A DNA stretch of 64,000 nt from Streptomyces sp. AV19. Lineage in GTDB: Bacteria > Actinomycetota > Actinomycetes > Streptomycetales > Streptomycetaceae. The notes beneath the pieces were generated by a model that saw only the letters and a list, made by a program, of their open reading frames with translations, searched no databases and was not told the DNA's origin. Position numbers and translations under genes: made by a program. The DNA lies in the NCBI RefSeq assembly GCF_015999245.1, contig NZ_JAEAMR010000003.1, forward strand, positions 127,821-191,820, given 5' to 3'. Below, piece by piece: positions 26,282-34,996 of the stretch (within the stretch, counting starts at the first letter, position 1; each line of letters starts with the position of its first letter).

Positions 26282-26782
26282 ATGCTCAGCGACTCCGTAT
26301 CGACATCGACGCCATGTCTGCCCGACGGGCCGCCCACGGGCTGCCTCCCGCCGTCCCTCGCCGACCTCGACTACTCCTTCGGGCTGCCGGGCGGGCCGTA
26401 CGCGCTGTCCCTGGCACGGGAGTTGGTCCGGCGGCTGCTCGATGAGCACGGGCTGTCCGACATGGCCGAGCTCGGGGTGTTCGCCGCGTCCGAGATGCTC
26501 GGTAACTGCCATCTGTTCAGCGGCAATCGGGAGACCGATCTGTCCCTGCGGTGGCGCTTCGGGGTGTTGCGGTTGACGGTGTTCGACCGGCATCCGCTGC
26601 ACGCGGAGGGGCTGGGCAGAGTGTGTCTCGCGCGGCGGCGGGTCGCGTTGTCCACGCTCGATGCGGTTGTCGACGCCTGCGGCGGGATCTGTCGGCTGGA
26701 GGACGCGCGTCAGCCGTTGGTGGGGAGCAAGGTGTGGGTGGTGTTCTCGCGGGAGGCGGCGAGGCGGTATGCCGAGTGCTGA
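26282..26782 (+). CDS. Histidine-kinase-like ATP-binding protein (anti-sigma factor-like)
   Basis: 166 residues. GHKL-type fold: ALSLARELVRRLLDEHGLSD, then ASEMLGNCHLFSGN (N-box position, Asn in MLGNC) and FGVLRLTVFDRHP (G1-like, degenerate). Similar single-domain proteins accompany DUF397/XRE pairs. It is divergent from the XRE gene across 278 bases. The G2 box is hard to find, so ATP binding may be weak. Confidence 0.75.
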   Translation: MLSDSVSTSTPCLPDGPPTGCLPPSLADLDYSFGLPGGPYALSLARELVRRLLDEHGLSDMAELGVFAASEMLGNCHLFSGNRETDLSLRWRFGVLRLTVFDRHPLHAEGLGRVCLARRRVALSTLDAVVDACGGICRLEDARQPLVGSKVWVVFSREAARRYAEC

Positions 26783-27088
26783 CGGTCGTGTCCCGCCGGG
26801 TGCGGATGCGGGCGATCCGGGTGTGCGCGGCGGTGTGACTGCCAGGCCGTCACGACCAGAATGCCCGCAATTCACGGAGCGACGACCGCATGGGCATCAC
26901 ATTGCGCTCAGCCCTCTGCCACCGGGCGTGTCACCGGGCATTTCGTACCCGTAGGCCGCCCGCACGGACACTCCGCCCCACCGCCGCCGGCCGATGGCCG
27001 GAACGGGCGTTGTCGGCGGGCGGAATGCCTGCCACCGTTCCCTCGCAAGCCGGATGCTCCTCCCGGCACACTCTCCCTTGGAGGCGTC
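26783..27088 (+). other. Gap between ATPase gene and yjbQ-like gene
   Basis: 306 bases. No supported gene, hairpin or recognisable promoter. It is GC-rich with an ordinary ribosome site (TTGGAGGCGTC) at its right edge. Confidence 0.4.
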
Positions 27089-27604
27089 ATGACGACCGTC
27101 TCGGGCACGCACGTGAGCATCGTTTCGCAGCAACTTCTGCCGGCGGGAAGTTCCGTCGTCGTCTCGGCCCGGCTGTCCGTCGGCATCGGCCTGCCGGAGG
27201 AGGCCGTCGACCTCACGGGCGAACTGCGGCGGCTTGCCGACCAGGCGGGCGTCGGCGAGGGCACGCTGCACATCTACTGCGGGCACACCACCTGCGGACT
27301 TGTCGTCAACGAGAACGAGGGCGGCCTGCTGGCCGACATGAAGGCCGCGCTCGCCCGCTTCGCTCCGCACAGCGGCACCCACTACTACGCCCACGACAAG
27401 CAGCGCACCCCGGCCGAGCGCGCGCTCCACGGTCAGCGCGACAACGGTCACTCGCATCTGCGCGCACTGATCGCCACTCACCCCGAGCTGAGCATCCCGA
27501 TCACGGAGGGGGAGCTGTACCTGGGCCGGTGGCAGTCCGTCCTGCTGGCGGAGTTCGACGGGCCGCGCACACGGGAGTTGCTCGTCCGCGTCCACAGGGC
27601 GTGA
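27089..27604 (+). CDS. YjbQ family protein (UPF0047)
   Basis: 171 residues, somewhat longer than the usual ~140. Conserved motifs: HIYCGHTTCGLVVNENEGGL, NGHSHLRALI and ITEGELYLGRWQSVLLAEFD, with the His/Glu cluster thought to bind metal or phosphate. E. coli YjbQ has weak thiamine-phosphate synthase activity; the cellular role is unknown. ATG 27089 follows TTGGAGGCGTC. Confidence 0.88.
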   Translation: MTTVSGTHVSIVSQQLLPAGSSVVVSARLSVGIGLPEEAVDLTGELRRLADQAGVGEGTLHIYCGHTTCGLVVNENEGGLLADMKAALARFAPHSGTHYYAHDKQRTPAERALHGQRDNGHSHLRALIATHPELSIPITEGELYLGRWQSVLLAEFDGPRTRELLVRVHRA

Positions 27605-27750
27605 GACTGCCGGGCTGATGCGGAGTCAGGGTGTCCGTTTCGCCTGACACGCCCCGTCGCCCGGAACACCCGATGTGCACGGTCTGCGGCATCTGACGTT
27701 CGCTAACCTGTGCATCGATTGGGTGTTTCTTTTGACTGCATGAGGGCGTG

Positions 27751-28230
27751 ATGTCGGTGCGCTTCGGCGAGGCTGCCTCTGAGGCGGAACGCTCGGTTTC
27801 CGAGTGCCTGGACATTCTCGCCGTCCCGGGGGCGCCGCGGCCGGACGAGGCGCTCGTACGGGAGCTGTACGCGCACTCCAGCCGGATCCTCGACGCCCTG
27901 GCGCTGCGCCGGCGCGTGGGGCGGGCCGACGACGTGGCGTCCGTCGTCTGCCCGGAGTGCCGGCCGTGGGGGTTCACGGAGTCGGCGTGCGCCGTGGCGC
28001 ACCAGTGGTTCATCGACCGGGTGCGGGACGCTGCCCTGCCGGAGGCGCTGCTGCGGCTGGGGGCGTGGTTCGAGGCCGATGGCTGGGTGCCGTTCGACGA
28101 CGCCGAGGGATCGCTGGTGCTGGCGGCGGCGCGGAGTACGGAGCGGTACCGGGCCGGTGTCGCCATGGTGCCCGGGGAGCGGCGGCTGCTGGTGCGGGTG
28201 ATCTCGCCCTGTACGCGGGTGGACGTCTGA
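27751..28230 (+). CDS. Hypothetical protein
   Basis: 159 residues. No family recognised. The middle contains VCPECRPWGFTESACAVAHQ, with a CPxC pair that might bind zinc, and the end has a beta-rich stretch (GSLVLAAARSTERYRAGVAM). The gene has its own promoter region (about 145 bases upstream, more AT-rich around 27710-27740) and lies downstream of the YjbQ gene. Confidence 0.65.
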   Translation: MSVRFGEAASEAERSVSECLDILAVPGAPRPDEALVRELYAHSSRILDALALRRRVGRADDVASVVCPECRPWGFTESACAVAHQWFIDRVRDAALPEALLRLGAWFEADGWVPFDDAEGSLVLAAARSTERYRAGVAMVPGERRLLVRVISPCTRVDV

Positions 28231-28263
28231 TCGGGGCGGACGTCCGATCGGCCGGGAGGCGGC

Positions 28264-28614
28264 TCAGCTGGGCGGCGTCGCGATCGAGCTCGTCACCATC
28301 CACGTGACCACCAGCATCGCCATGGCCAGCAACCACGCGAGCCGCGCCGTCTCCCGCCGCGAGACCAGCCCCCACGTACCCAGCGGCGCCGCCACCAGCG
28401 CCGTCCCGAGCGGGATGTAGACCACCAACTGCTGCCCGGCCGCGGTGCAGATCAGCTCGGTGTCCGCCGGGCCGCAGGGGTCGCTCGCCATCGCCATCAG
28501 GGGCGCGAAGAGGAACGTCGCCCCGGCGAAGAGCCAGAGCACCAGGCCGCCTATGGCCTTCAGGCAGTTGGGGACGGCCTTGTCGTAGTGCGTGCGGGCG
28601 TCGGCTGCTGTCAT
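28264..28614 (-). CDS. Small membrane protein with three spans
   Basis: 116 residues with hydrophobic segments at about 18-44, 65-85 and 93-110 (VLWLFAGATFLFAPLMAMAS, YIPLGTALVAAPLGTWGLV, LAWLLAMAMLVVTWMV). Two Cys in the first external loop (DPCGPADTELICTAAG) could form a disulphide. Unknown function. It converges on the gene ending at 28230. Confidence 0.65.
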   Translation of the reverse strand: MTAADARTHYDKAVPNCLKAIGGLVLWLFAGATFLFAPLMAMASDPCGPADTELICTAAGQQLVVYIPLGTALVAAPLGTWGLVSRRETARLAWLLAMAMLVVTWMVTSSIATPPS

Positions 28615-28638
28615 GTCCGCAACGCTAGGCGGCGGGGG

Positions 28639-28702
28639 CGGGCCCGGACATCCGTGCGGATACGTGTCCGTCCGGGCCCGGCGTCTGAGTACGGGTACTC
28701 AG
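28639..28702. repeat. Two adjacent inverted repeats between small genes
   Basis: A hairpin with 10-bp outer stem (CGGGCCCGGA at 28639-28648, complement 28671-28680) is followed by an 18-base palindrome at 28685-28702 whose core TGAGTACGGGTACTCA is the reverse complement of the centre of the palindrome at 20251-20288. The palindrome overlaps the stop codon of the next gene (28699-28701). Likely terminator and/or binding site. Confidence 0.6.
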
Positions 28703-29046
28703 CGCATCCCCCGCCACAGCTCCACCAACGCGCACACCCCGCCCACCACGCCCGTCGCCGCCGCGACCACCCGGCGCCGCAGCAGCCGGTAGCGCGCCTC
28801 GTACTCCTCGCGGAGTTCGACGCAGCGGACGGCGACGCGGCGGGTCATCGTGCGGGAGGCTTCGGCGCGGGTGCGGGTGTACTCGCGCTCCAGGTCCTCG
28901 CGTTCGGCCGTGGTGAGCCAGGGGAGGCGGTCGCAGAGAGCGGCCGCCTCGTGCCGGGCGGTGTCGTGTTCGGCCTGCCAGTAGAGGTAGCCGTCGAGTT
29001 GGCGGAGGCCCGCCTCGGCGGTGTCGGCCGGGTTGCCGTGCTCCAT
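28699..29046 (-). CDS. Small coiled-coil-like protein coupled to ctaD
   Basis: 115 residues, highly charged helix (EREDLEREYTRTRAEASRTM, ELREEYEARYRLLRRRVVAA) ending in one weak hydrophobic segment (VVAAATGVVGGVCALVELW). Its ATG 29046 lies 4 bases after the ctaD stop, with GGAG in the ctaD end, so the two are translated together. A role in oxidase assembly or stability is a guess from position. Confidence 0.6.
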   Translation of the reverse strand: MEHGNPADTAEAGLRQLDGYLYWQAEHDTARHEAAALCDRLPWLTTAEREDLEREYTRTRAEASRTMTRRVAVRCVELREEYEARYRLLRRRVVAAATGVVGGVCALVELWRGMR

Positions 29047-29050
29047 GGGA

Positions 29051-30775
29051 TCAGTGCTCCAGAACGCCCTTCTCGGTGGCGATTTCACGCTCGTGCTCGG
29101 TGTACTCGGGGTGATGGAGGTCGAAGGCCGGGGCCTCCGAGCGGATTCTGGGCAGGGTGAGGAAGTTGTGGCGCGGCGGTGGGCAGGAGGTGGCCCATTC
29201 CAGGGAACGGCCGAAGCCCCAGGGGTCGTCGACGCTTACCTGCTTGCCGTATTTGGCCGTCTTCCAGATGTTGTAGAAGAACGGGAGCATGGACATGCCG
29301 AGCAGCAGGGAGAAGATGGTGGAGAAGGTGTTGAGCCAGGTGAAGCCGTCGGCCGCCAGGTAGTCGGCGTACCGGCGGGGCATGCCCTCGGCGCCCAGCC
29401 AGTGCTGGACGAGGAATGTGCCGTGGAAGCCGATGAACAGCGTCCAGAAGGTGAGCTTGCCCAGGCGCTCGTCGAGCAGCTTCCCGGTGAACTTGGGCCA
29501 CCAGAAGTGGAATCCGGCGAACATGGCGAAGACGACCGTCCCGAACACCACGTAGTGGAAGTGGGCTACCACGAAGTACGAGTCGGAGACGTGGAAGTCC
29601 AGTGGCGGTGACGCCAGGAGGATGCCGGTGAGGCCGCCGAAGAGGAACGTCACCAGGAAGCCGGTGGCCCACAGCATCGGTGTCTCGAAGGACAGCGACC
29701 CCTGCCACATCGTGCCGATCCAGTTGAAGAACTTCACTCCCGTCGGAACGGCGATGAGGAAGGTCATGAAGGAGAAGAAGGGGAGAAGGACGCCGCCGGT
29801 GACGAACATGTGGTGGGCCCAGACGGTCACCGAGAGTCCCGCGATGGAGATGGTCGCCGCGATCAGTCCCCAGTAGCCGAACAGCGGTTTGCGGGAGAAG
29901 ACCGGAACGACCTCGGAGATGATGCCGAAGAACGGCAGGGCGATGATGTACACCTCGGGGTGGCCGAAGAACCAGAAGAGGTGCTGCCACAGCAGTGCGC
30001 CGCCGTTGGCCGGGTCGTAGATGTGGGCCCCGAACTTCCGGTCCGCCTCCAGCGCCAGCAGCGCGGCCGCCAGCACCGGGAAGGCCAGCAGGACCAGCAC
30101 ACCGGTGAGGAGGACGGTCCAGCAGAACATCGGCATGCGGAACATGGTCATGCCGGGGGCGCGCATGCAGATGATGGTGGTGATGAAGTTGACCGAGCCG
30201 AGGATCGTGCCGAAGCCGGAGAAGACCAGGCCCATGATCCACAGGTCGGCGCCGACGCTCGGGGTGTGGGAGGCGTCCGACAGCGGCGTGTAGGCGAACC
30301 ATCCGAAGTCGGGCGACCCCTGGTAGGTGAGGAAGCCGCTCGTCGCGATCAGGGAGCCGAGGAGGTACAGCCAGTAGGCGAAGGCGTTCAGCCGGGGGAA
30401 GGCCACGTCGGGGGCGCCGATCTGGAGCGGCATGAGCCAGTTGGCGAATCCGGCGAACAGCGGCGTCGCGAACATCAGCAGCATGATCGTGCCGTGCATG
30501 GTGAACGCCTGGTTGAACTGCTCGGTCGACAGGATCTGAAGGCCGGGCCGGGCCAGCTCCGCCCGCATCACCAGGGCGAGCAGGCCCCCGATCATGAAGA
30601 AGCCGAAGGATGTGGCGAGGTAGAGCGTGCCGATCGACTTGTGGTCGGTGGTGGTGAGCCACTTCACCACGACACTTCCGGGGCGGTTCGCGCGGACCGG
30701 CAGCTCGTCATCGGGGGATCCGGTCGACGGCTCGGTGAGGTGGCTGGGGGGAGGGGGAGGTGGCGAGGTTCCCAC
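29051..30775 (-). CDS. ctaD: Cytochrome c oxidase subunit I (aa3 type)
   Basis: 574 residues with 12 membrane spans. All metal ligands are visible: heme a His in FTMHGTIML, the CuB His/Tyr pair in [14 protein letters not shown], the two CuB His in WAHHMFVTG, and heme a3/heme a His in HFHYVVFG. It is the catalytic subunit that reduces O2 and pumps protons. GTG 30775 follows CTGGAGTCCCC; the N-terminus is Pro-rich ([12 protein letters not shown]). Subunits II-IV (ctaC, ctaE, ctaF) are not nearby, so this is probably the extra copy known from several Streptomyces, assembled with subunits from the main operon. Confidence 0.93.
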   Translation of the reverse strand: MGTSPPPPPPSHLTEPSTGSPDDELPVRANRPGSVVVKWLTTTDHKSIGTLYLATSFGFFMIGGLLALVMRAELARPGLQILSTEQFNQAFTMHGTIMLLMFATPLFAGFANWLMPLQIGAPDVAFPRLNAFAYWLYLLGSLIATSGFLTYQGSPDFGWFAYTPLSDASHTPSVGADLWIMGLVFSGFGTILGSVNFITTIICMRAPGMTMFRMPMFCWTVLLTGVLVLLAFPVLAAALLALEADRKFGAHIYDPANGGALLWQHLFWFFGHPEVYIIALPFFGIISEVVPVFSRKPLFGYWGLIAATISIAGLSVTVWAHHMFVTGGVLLPFFSFMTFLIAVPTGVKFFNWIGTMWQGSLSFETPMLWATGFLVTFLFGGLTGILLASPPLDFHVSDSYFVVAHFHYVVFGTVVFAMFAGFHFWWPKFTGKLLDERLGKLTFWTLFIGFHGTFLVQHWLGAEGMPRRYADYLAADGFTWLNTFSTIFSLLLGMSMLPFFYNIWKTAKYGKQVSVDDPWGFGRSLEWATSCPPPRHNFLTLPRIRSEAPAFDLHHPEYTEHEREIATEKGVLEH

Positions 30776-31053
30776 GGGGACTCCAGTCGGCGTGTAGGGG
30801 CGTCGCTTTCGCGAGCCTGTGCGCGGTGGAGCGGGCCGGCAAGCCGACGCACCGGCGGGCCGTGGGCCGCCACCCGGATGGCGGGGCGGCTCCCGTCGGC
30901 GGGGGGACGCGTGGCCGGCGTTCGGCGGACGGTTCGGCGGGGAGGCGGACGTATGCCCTCGTCCGCGCCGGGGCCTGGGACTGTCACCGGCGCCGCCGTC
31001 AACTGCCGCCCGGATGAGCCCGGTTGATACGGGCGGGGCGGATGCGGGATCAG

Positions 31054-31125
31054 AGGCCGTGACCGGAATCGAACCGGCGTAACTCGCTTTGCAGGCGAGC
31101 CCCTCAACCACTCGGGCACACGGCC
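31054..31125 (-). tRNA. tRNA-Cys (GCA)
   Basis: A full cloverleaf of 72 bases reads on the minus strand: acceptor GGCCGTG/CACGGCC, D arm, anticodon stem CTCGC/GCGAG with loop CTGCAAA (anticodon GCA), T arm with TTCGATT, and discriminator U as expected for Cys. The 3' CCA is not encoded. Confidence 0.93.
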
Positions 31126-31224
31126 AAGTTGTGCCAAGTTTTGCTGTTGCTCATGACCATAGGCGGGCGTCGGCAGCCCGTTCAACGGTTCACCGGGGAG
31201 TGCCACATGACCGACATGCCCCGT

Positions 31225-32124
31225 TCACGGGACTCGTGACGCCAGGAACTCCTCCACCACCGGCCGGAACATCTCCGGTTCGTCCACCCACGGGTAGTGC
31301 CCCACCCCGTACAGCGGCCGGACCGTCGCCCGCGGGAAGGACGCCGCGACGAGCTCGCCCGCGCGCATGCCCGTGACCGCGTCGCGGTCGCCCGTGACGA
31401 CGAGGACGGGGCAGGTCACGGCGCGCAGGTGGTCGAGGAGGGCCAGGCGGGCCGGGTCGTCGACGCCCTGCCAGAAGGCGATGCGGGGGACGGGGTGGAG
31501 CTGGTGGTCCTCGGTGGCGGCGTGGGCCTGCTGCGGGGCGTCCCAGCGGGCGTACGCGAGGGGGGCCGCGCGGCGCAGGAGGGCGCGGGCCTCGGCGAAG
31601 TCGTGGGTGTCGGTGAGGGAGTGGGCGGCGACATAGGCGTCCACCCACCAGTCCTCGTCCGCGCGGGACTCGAAGATCTCCTCGGCGTCGCCGGGGAGTT
31701 CGCCCTGGAGGCGGGAGCCGGGGGTGGCGAGGACGAGGTGGGTCAGCCGGTGCGGGTAGAGCGCGGCGTATGCCTGGGCCGTGGCGCAGGCGGCGTCGTG
31801 GGCGAGGAGGGCGAAGCGGTCGAGGCCGAGGTGGGCGCGGAGGGCCTCGGCGTCCTCCGCGAGGGCGGGGAAGGCGTAGCCGGACGGGTCGGGGGCGGGC
31901 GGGGAGGCGCCCGTACCGCGGCCGTCGGGGACGACGAGGGGGTGGCGGGCGTCGAGTCCGCCCAGGTCGCCGAGGTAGGCGGCGTCGCGTCCGGGGCCGC
32001 CGGCGAGGCAGATCACGGGCCGGCCGCCGGCGTCCGGCTCGCGCGCCTCCAGCACGCGGTAGGCCAGTTCGGCGCCGTCGTAGGAGGTGTAGCGCGATGT
32101 GACGTGTGGGGTGTTCGGCGGCAT
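31225..32124 (-). CDS. Alpha/beta hydrolase, proline iminopeptidase-like, with Asp at the nucleophile position
   Basis: 299 residues. Typical strand/turn order: VICLAGGPGRDAAY (oxyanion HGGPG-like), LVVPDGRGTGAS, then the nucleophile elbow, which in this family is GGSWG-like. Here it reads LLAHDAACATAQAYA, with Asp110 in place of Ser. GDRDAVTG and GVGHYPWVDEP supply the acid and His. Asp nucleophiles occur in haloalkane dehalogenases and epoxide hydrolases, so the chemistry cannot be read from the overall fold. It is divergent from a LysR gene across 88 bases, which probably controls it. Confidence 0.8.
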   Translation of the reverse strand: MPPNTPHVTSRYTSYDGAELAYRVLEAREPDAGGRPVICLAGGPGRDAAYLGDLGGLDARHPLVVPDGRGTGASPPAPDPSGYAFPALAEDAEALRAHLGLDRFALLAHDAACATAQAYAALYPHRLTHLVLATPGSRLQGELPGDAEEIFESRADEDWWVDAYVAAHSLTDTHDFAEARALLRRAAPLAYARWDAPQQAHAATEDHQLHPVPRIAFWQGVDDPARLALLDHLRAVTCPVLVVTGDRDAVTGMRAGELVAASFPRATVRPLYGVGHYPWVDEPEMFRPVVEEFLASRVP

Positions 32125-32212
32125 ATGTCCACCATGCCTTATTCGTTCGGTGATCCAGAAGCAACCCATCAGGGAACTCCCGCCTGCCCCAAAATCCGCT
32201 TATGATTCCGGT

Positions 32213-33130
32213 GTGTTCGACTCGCGGCACATCAAGACGTTCCACGCGGTGGTGGCGGCCGGTTCGTACTCCGCGGCCGCCCGCGCGCTCGGATACACCC
32301 AGCCCGCGATCACCCAGCAGATGAAGGCCCTGGAACGGGCCGTGGGCACACCGCTGTTCACCCGGGTCGGCCGCCGGATGCGGCTGACCGAGGCCGGGGA
32401 GGCGCTCGCCCGGCACGCCGAGACGATCCTCGACTCGCTCAGCGTGGCCCAGCAGCAGATGAGTTCGCTGACCAGACTCCGCTCCGGCCGGGTGCGGATG
32501 TGCGCGTTCCCCAGCGCGGGCGCCACCCTCGTCCCCGAGGCGCTGGCCCGGCTCGCGGCCGACCATCCCGGCGTGCGGGTCGAGCTGCTGGAGGGCGAGC
32601 CGCCGGAGTCGCTGCGCAGGCTGGAGCGCGGCGAGTTCGACATCGCGCTCGCCTTCACCTACCCCGGGCTGCACGACGAGGTCCCGGACGACCTCGTCGA
32701 AATACCGCTGCTGGAGGACCAGCTGACGGTCCTGATGCCCGCCGGGCACCCGCTCGCCCGCCGCCGCGCCGTGGCCCTGACCGACCTCGCCGAGGAGCGC
32801 TGGATCGCCGGCTGCCTGCGCTGCCGCACCAACTTCCTGCACGAGTGCACCCAGGTCGGCTTCGCGCCCGACATAGCGTTCACCACGGACGACATCCTGG
32901 TCGTGCAGTCGCTCGTCGCGGAGGGGCTGGGGGTGGCGATGATGCCGGGGCTGGTGCTGTCGTTCCTGCGCCACGACCGGATCACCGGCCGGCCGCTCGA
33001 TCCGGCGTCCAGCCGCCAGGTCTCGGCGTACGTGCTCCGCGACCACCTGCGCGTCCCGGCCACCGCCCTCGTCCTGGACGAGCTCAAGGCCGCGGCGCGG
33101 CGGCGCGGCGGCGGTTCGAACAAACCATAA
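32213..33130 (+). CDS. LysR family regulator (CysB/CbbR-like)
   Basis: 305 residues. HTH: FDSRHIKTFHAVVAAGSYSA and LGYTQPAITQQMKALERAVG. The ligand domain follows. GTG 32213 (VFDSRH) is the only start that gives the conserved N-terminus. It is divergent from the hydrolase and upstream of a cysteine dioxygenase and a YeiH-type transporter, so it may sense sulfur compounds. CCGCTTATG before the start and CCATAAGCGG after the stop are similar inverted sequences. Confidence 0.9.
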   Translation: MFDSRHIKTFHAVVAAGSYSAAARALGYTQPAITQQMKALERAVGTPLFTRVGRRMRLTEAGEALARHAETILDSLSVAQQQMSSLTRLRSGRVRMCAFPSAGATLVPEALARLAADHPGVRVELLEGEPPESLRRLERGEFDIALAFTYPGLHDEVPDDLVEIPLLEDQLTVLMPAGHPLARRRAVALTDLAEERWIAGCLRCRTNFLHECTQVGFAPDIAFTTDDILVVQSLVAEGLGVAMMPGLVLSFLRHDRITGRPLDPASSRQVSAYVLRDHLRVPATALVLDELKAAARRRGGGSNKP

Positions 33131-33198
33131 GCGGCAGTTGGCGACCGGCCAACGAACTGTCGTTGGACGTGATCGTTCCCCGGCTCGACGCTGCCCGT

Positions 33199-33783
33199 AT
33201 GACGACCCCCATGACGACCCCGACCCCTACGACGGCGCCCGCCGCGCCCCCGGTCACCGCCCGCCTCCGCGGGCTCGTCGACGACATCAGGGAGGCGGTG
33301 GACCGCGGTCTGCCGCCCGACACGACCGCCCGCCTCGTCGGCGAACTGCTCGCCGGCCACCTCGGCGCCCCCGACCTGCTCACCGACGAGCAGCGGGCCG
33401 GCGACCCCGACCACTACCGCCAGCACGTCCTGCACGCCGAGGAGGACGGCGGCTTCTCCGTCGTGGCGCTCGTCTGGCTGCCCGGCCAGGGGACGCCGAT
33501 CCACGACCACGTCTCGTGGTGCGTGACGGGCGTGCACGAGGGGACGGAGAGCGAGCGCCGCTACCGGCTGGTCCCCGGCGGCCCGAGCGCGCGGCTGGTG
33601 GCCGTCGAGGACGTGGCCAACCGGCAGGGCGAGGTCTGCGGCTTCGCGCCGCCCGGGGACATCCACCGGGTGCGCAACGCGTCCTCGTCCGCCGCGATTT
33701 CGATCCACGTCTACGGCGCGGACGTGGCGCGGCTGGGCACCAGCGTGCGGCGCGTCTACCGGCTGCCGGCCGACGAGCTGTGA
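33199..33783 (+). CDS. Cysteine dioxygenase family protein (cupin)
   Basis: 194 residues. Thiol dioxygenase core with the three Fe ligands: His102 and His104 in PIHDHVSWC and His156 in GDIHRVRN. Cys108 occupies the place of the Cys-Tyr crosslink of CDO. The Thr/Pro-rich N-terminus is disordered. It oxidises cysteine (or a similar thiol) to the sulfinate with O2. ATG 33199 lies 68 bases after the LysR stop. The following transporter would suit export of the sulfite that forms downstream. Confidence 0.87.
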   Translation: MTTPMTTPTPTTAPAAPPVTARLRGLVDDIREAVDRGLPPDTTARLVGELLAGHLGAPDLLTDEQRAGDPDHYRQHVLHAEEDGGFSVVALVWLPGQGTPIHDHVSWCVTGVHEGTESERRYRLVPGGPSARLVAVEDVANRQGEVCGFAPPGDIHRVRNASSSAAISIHVYGADVARLGTSVRRVYRLPADEL

Positions 33784-33797
33784 CGGGGGAGACGTCG

Positions 33798-34859
33798 GTG
33801 GCACTGGTCGAGGACCGGGCCAGGGCTCCCGAGGTGCCGCGGTCCGGCCCGCTGCCCGGCCTGGCCATGGCGGCCGCCGCGGTCGCCCTGGCCTGGGCGG
33901 TCCACCGGCTCGTCCCCGCCGTCCCGCTGCTCACCGCGGCGGTGGTGCTCGGCATCGCCGCCGCGCACCTGCCGGGCGTCCGGGACGGGGTGCGCGGCGT
34001 CGGACGGCCCGGGCTCACCCTCGCCGGGAAGCGGCTGATGCGCCTCGGCGTCGTCCTGCTGGGACTGCGGCTGAGCCTGGGCGACGTGCTGGGGATCGGC
34101 TGGGCGACCGTGGCGATGGTGCTGGTGACCGTCGTCGTGACCTTCCTCGGGACGCTCTGGCTCGGCCGCCGGCTCGGGCTGCGCGGCGACCAGCCGCTGC
34201 TGATCGCGACCGGCTACGCGATCTGCGGGGCGTCCGCGATCGGGGCGGTCGGCGAGGTCTCCGGCAGCGACGAGGAGGACACGGCGACGTCCGTGGCGCT
34301 GGTGACGCTCTGCGGCACGCTGGCGATCGCCGTCCTGCCGCTGCTGCACCACCCGCTCGGGCTGGACGACGGGCAGTTCGGCCGCTGGGTGGGGGCGGGG
34401 GTGCACGACGTCGGCCAGGTCGTGGCGGCCGCGCAGACGGCCGGGCCGACGGCGCTCGGCGAGGCGGTGCTGGTGAAGCTGATGCGGGTGGCGCTGCTGG
34501 CGCCGCTGGTGGCGGGGGTGGCGGTGGCGACGCGTCGCCGGCGGACGACGGGGACCGGTACCAGGACGACCGGTACCAAGGCGACCGGTACCAGGCGACC
34601 GCCGGTCGTGCCGCTCTTCGTCGCCGGCTTCCTGGCCATGGTGGCCGTGCGCAGCACCGGTGTGCTGCCCGGCGCGGTGCTGGACGGGGCGCAGCGCGTC
34701 CAGGAACTGCTGCTCGCGGCCGCGCTGTTCGGGCTGGGGAGCGCGGTGCACCTGCCCTCGCTGGTGCGCACCGGGGGACGCGTCGCGGCGCTCGGGCTGG
34801 GCGCGTGGGCGGTCATCGCGGGGGTGTCGTACGCCGGGGTGCTGGTGACGACGGCGTGA
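33798..34859 (+). CDS. YeiH/UPF0324 family putative sulfate/sulfite exporter
   Basis: 353 residues, about 10 membrane spans. Family signatures: LMRLGVVLLGLRLSLGDVLG, ATGYAICGASAIGAVGEVSG, VGAGVHDVGQVVAAAQTAG and LKLMRVALLAPLV-like. Start GTG 33798 is chosen for GGGGGAGACGTCG in front; GTG 33780, overlapping the CDO stop, is also in frame. A cytoplasmic loop carries the 15-bp tandem repeat described separately. Function of the family as sulfate/sulfite exporter is predicted, not proven. Confidence 0.85.
   Translation: MALVEDRARAPEVPRSGPLPGLAMAAAAVALAWAVHRLVPAVPLLTAAVVLGIAAAHLPGVRDGVRGVGRPGLTLAGKRLMRLGVVLLGLRLSLGDVLGIGWATVAMVLVTVVVTFLGTLWLGRRLGLRGDQPLLIATGYAICGASAIGAVGEVSGSDEEDTATSVALVTLCGTLAIAVLPLLHHPLGLDDGQFGRWVGAGVHDVGQVVAAAQTAGPTALGEAVLVKLMRVALLAPLVAGVAVATRRRRTTGTGTRTTGTKATGTRRPPVVPLFVAGFLAMVAVRSTGVLPGAVLDGAQRVQELLLAAALFGLGSAVHLPSLVRTGGRVAALGLGAWAVIAGVSYAGVLVTTA
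34553..34596 (+). repeat. 15-bp tandem repeat inside the YeiH-type gene
   Basis: Three copies of GACCGGTACCAGGAC-like units (34553, 34568, 34583; the last is 14 bases), encoding TGTRTTGTKATGTR in a cytoplasmic loop. Likely a recent expansion by slippage. Confidence 0.85.
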
Positions 34860-34996
34860 CTGCCGTGTACGAGGGGTGTGACTGCTGTGACTGCTGTGAC
34901 CCATGAGGTGTGACTTCCGGGCTAGGGCGAACGGCCGAGGACGCTCCGTTCCCCGGACAGACGCGCCGGAACCGCCTCCGTTCCTAGGCTCGCGGC

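Noticed and set aside
34553..34596. Repeat array as CRISPR
   Set aside because: Units are contiguous with no spacers and lie inside a coding region.
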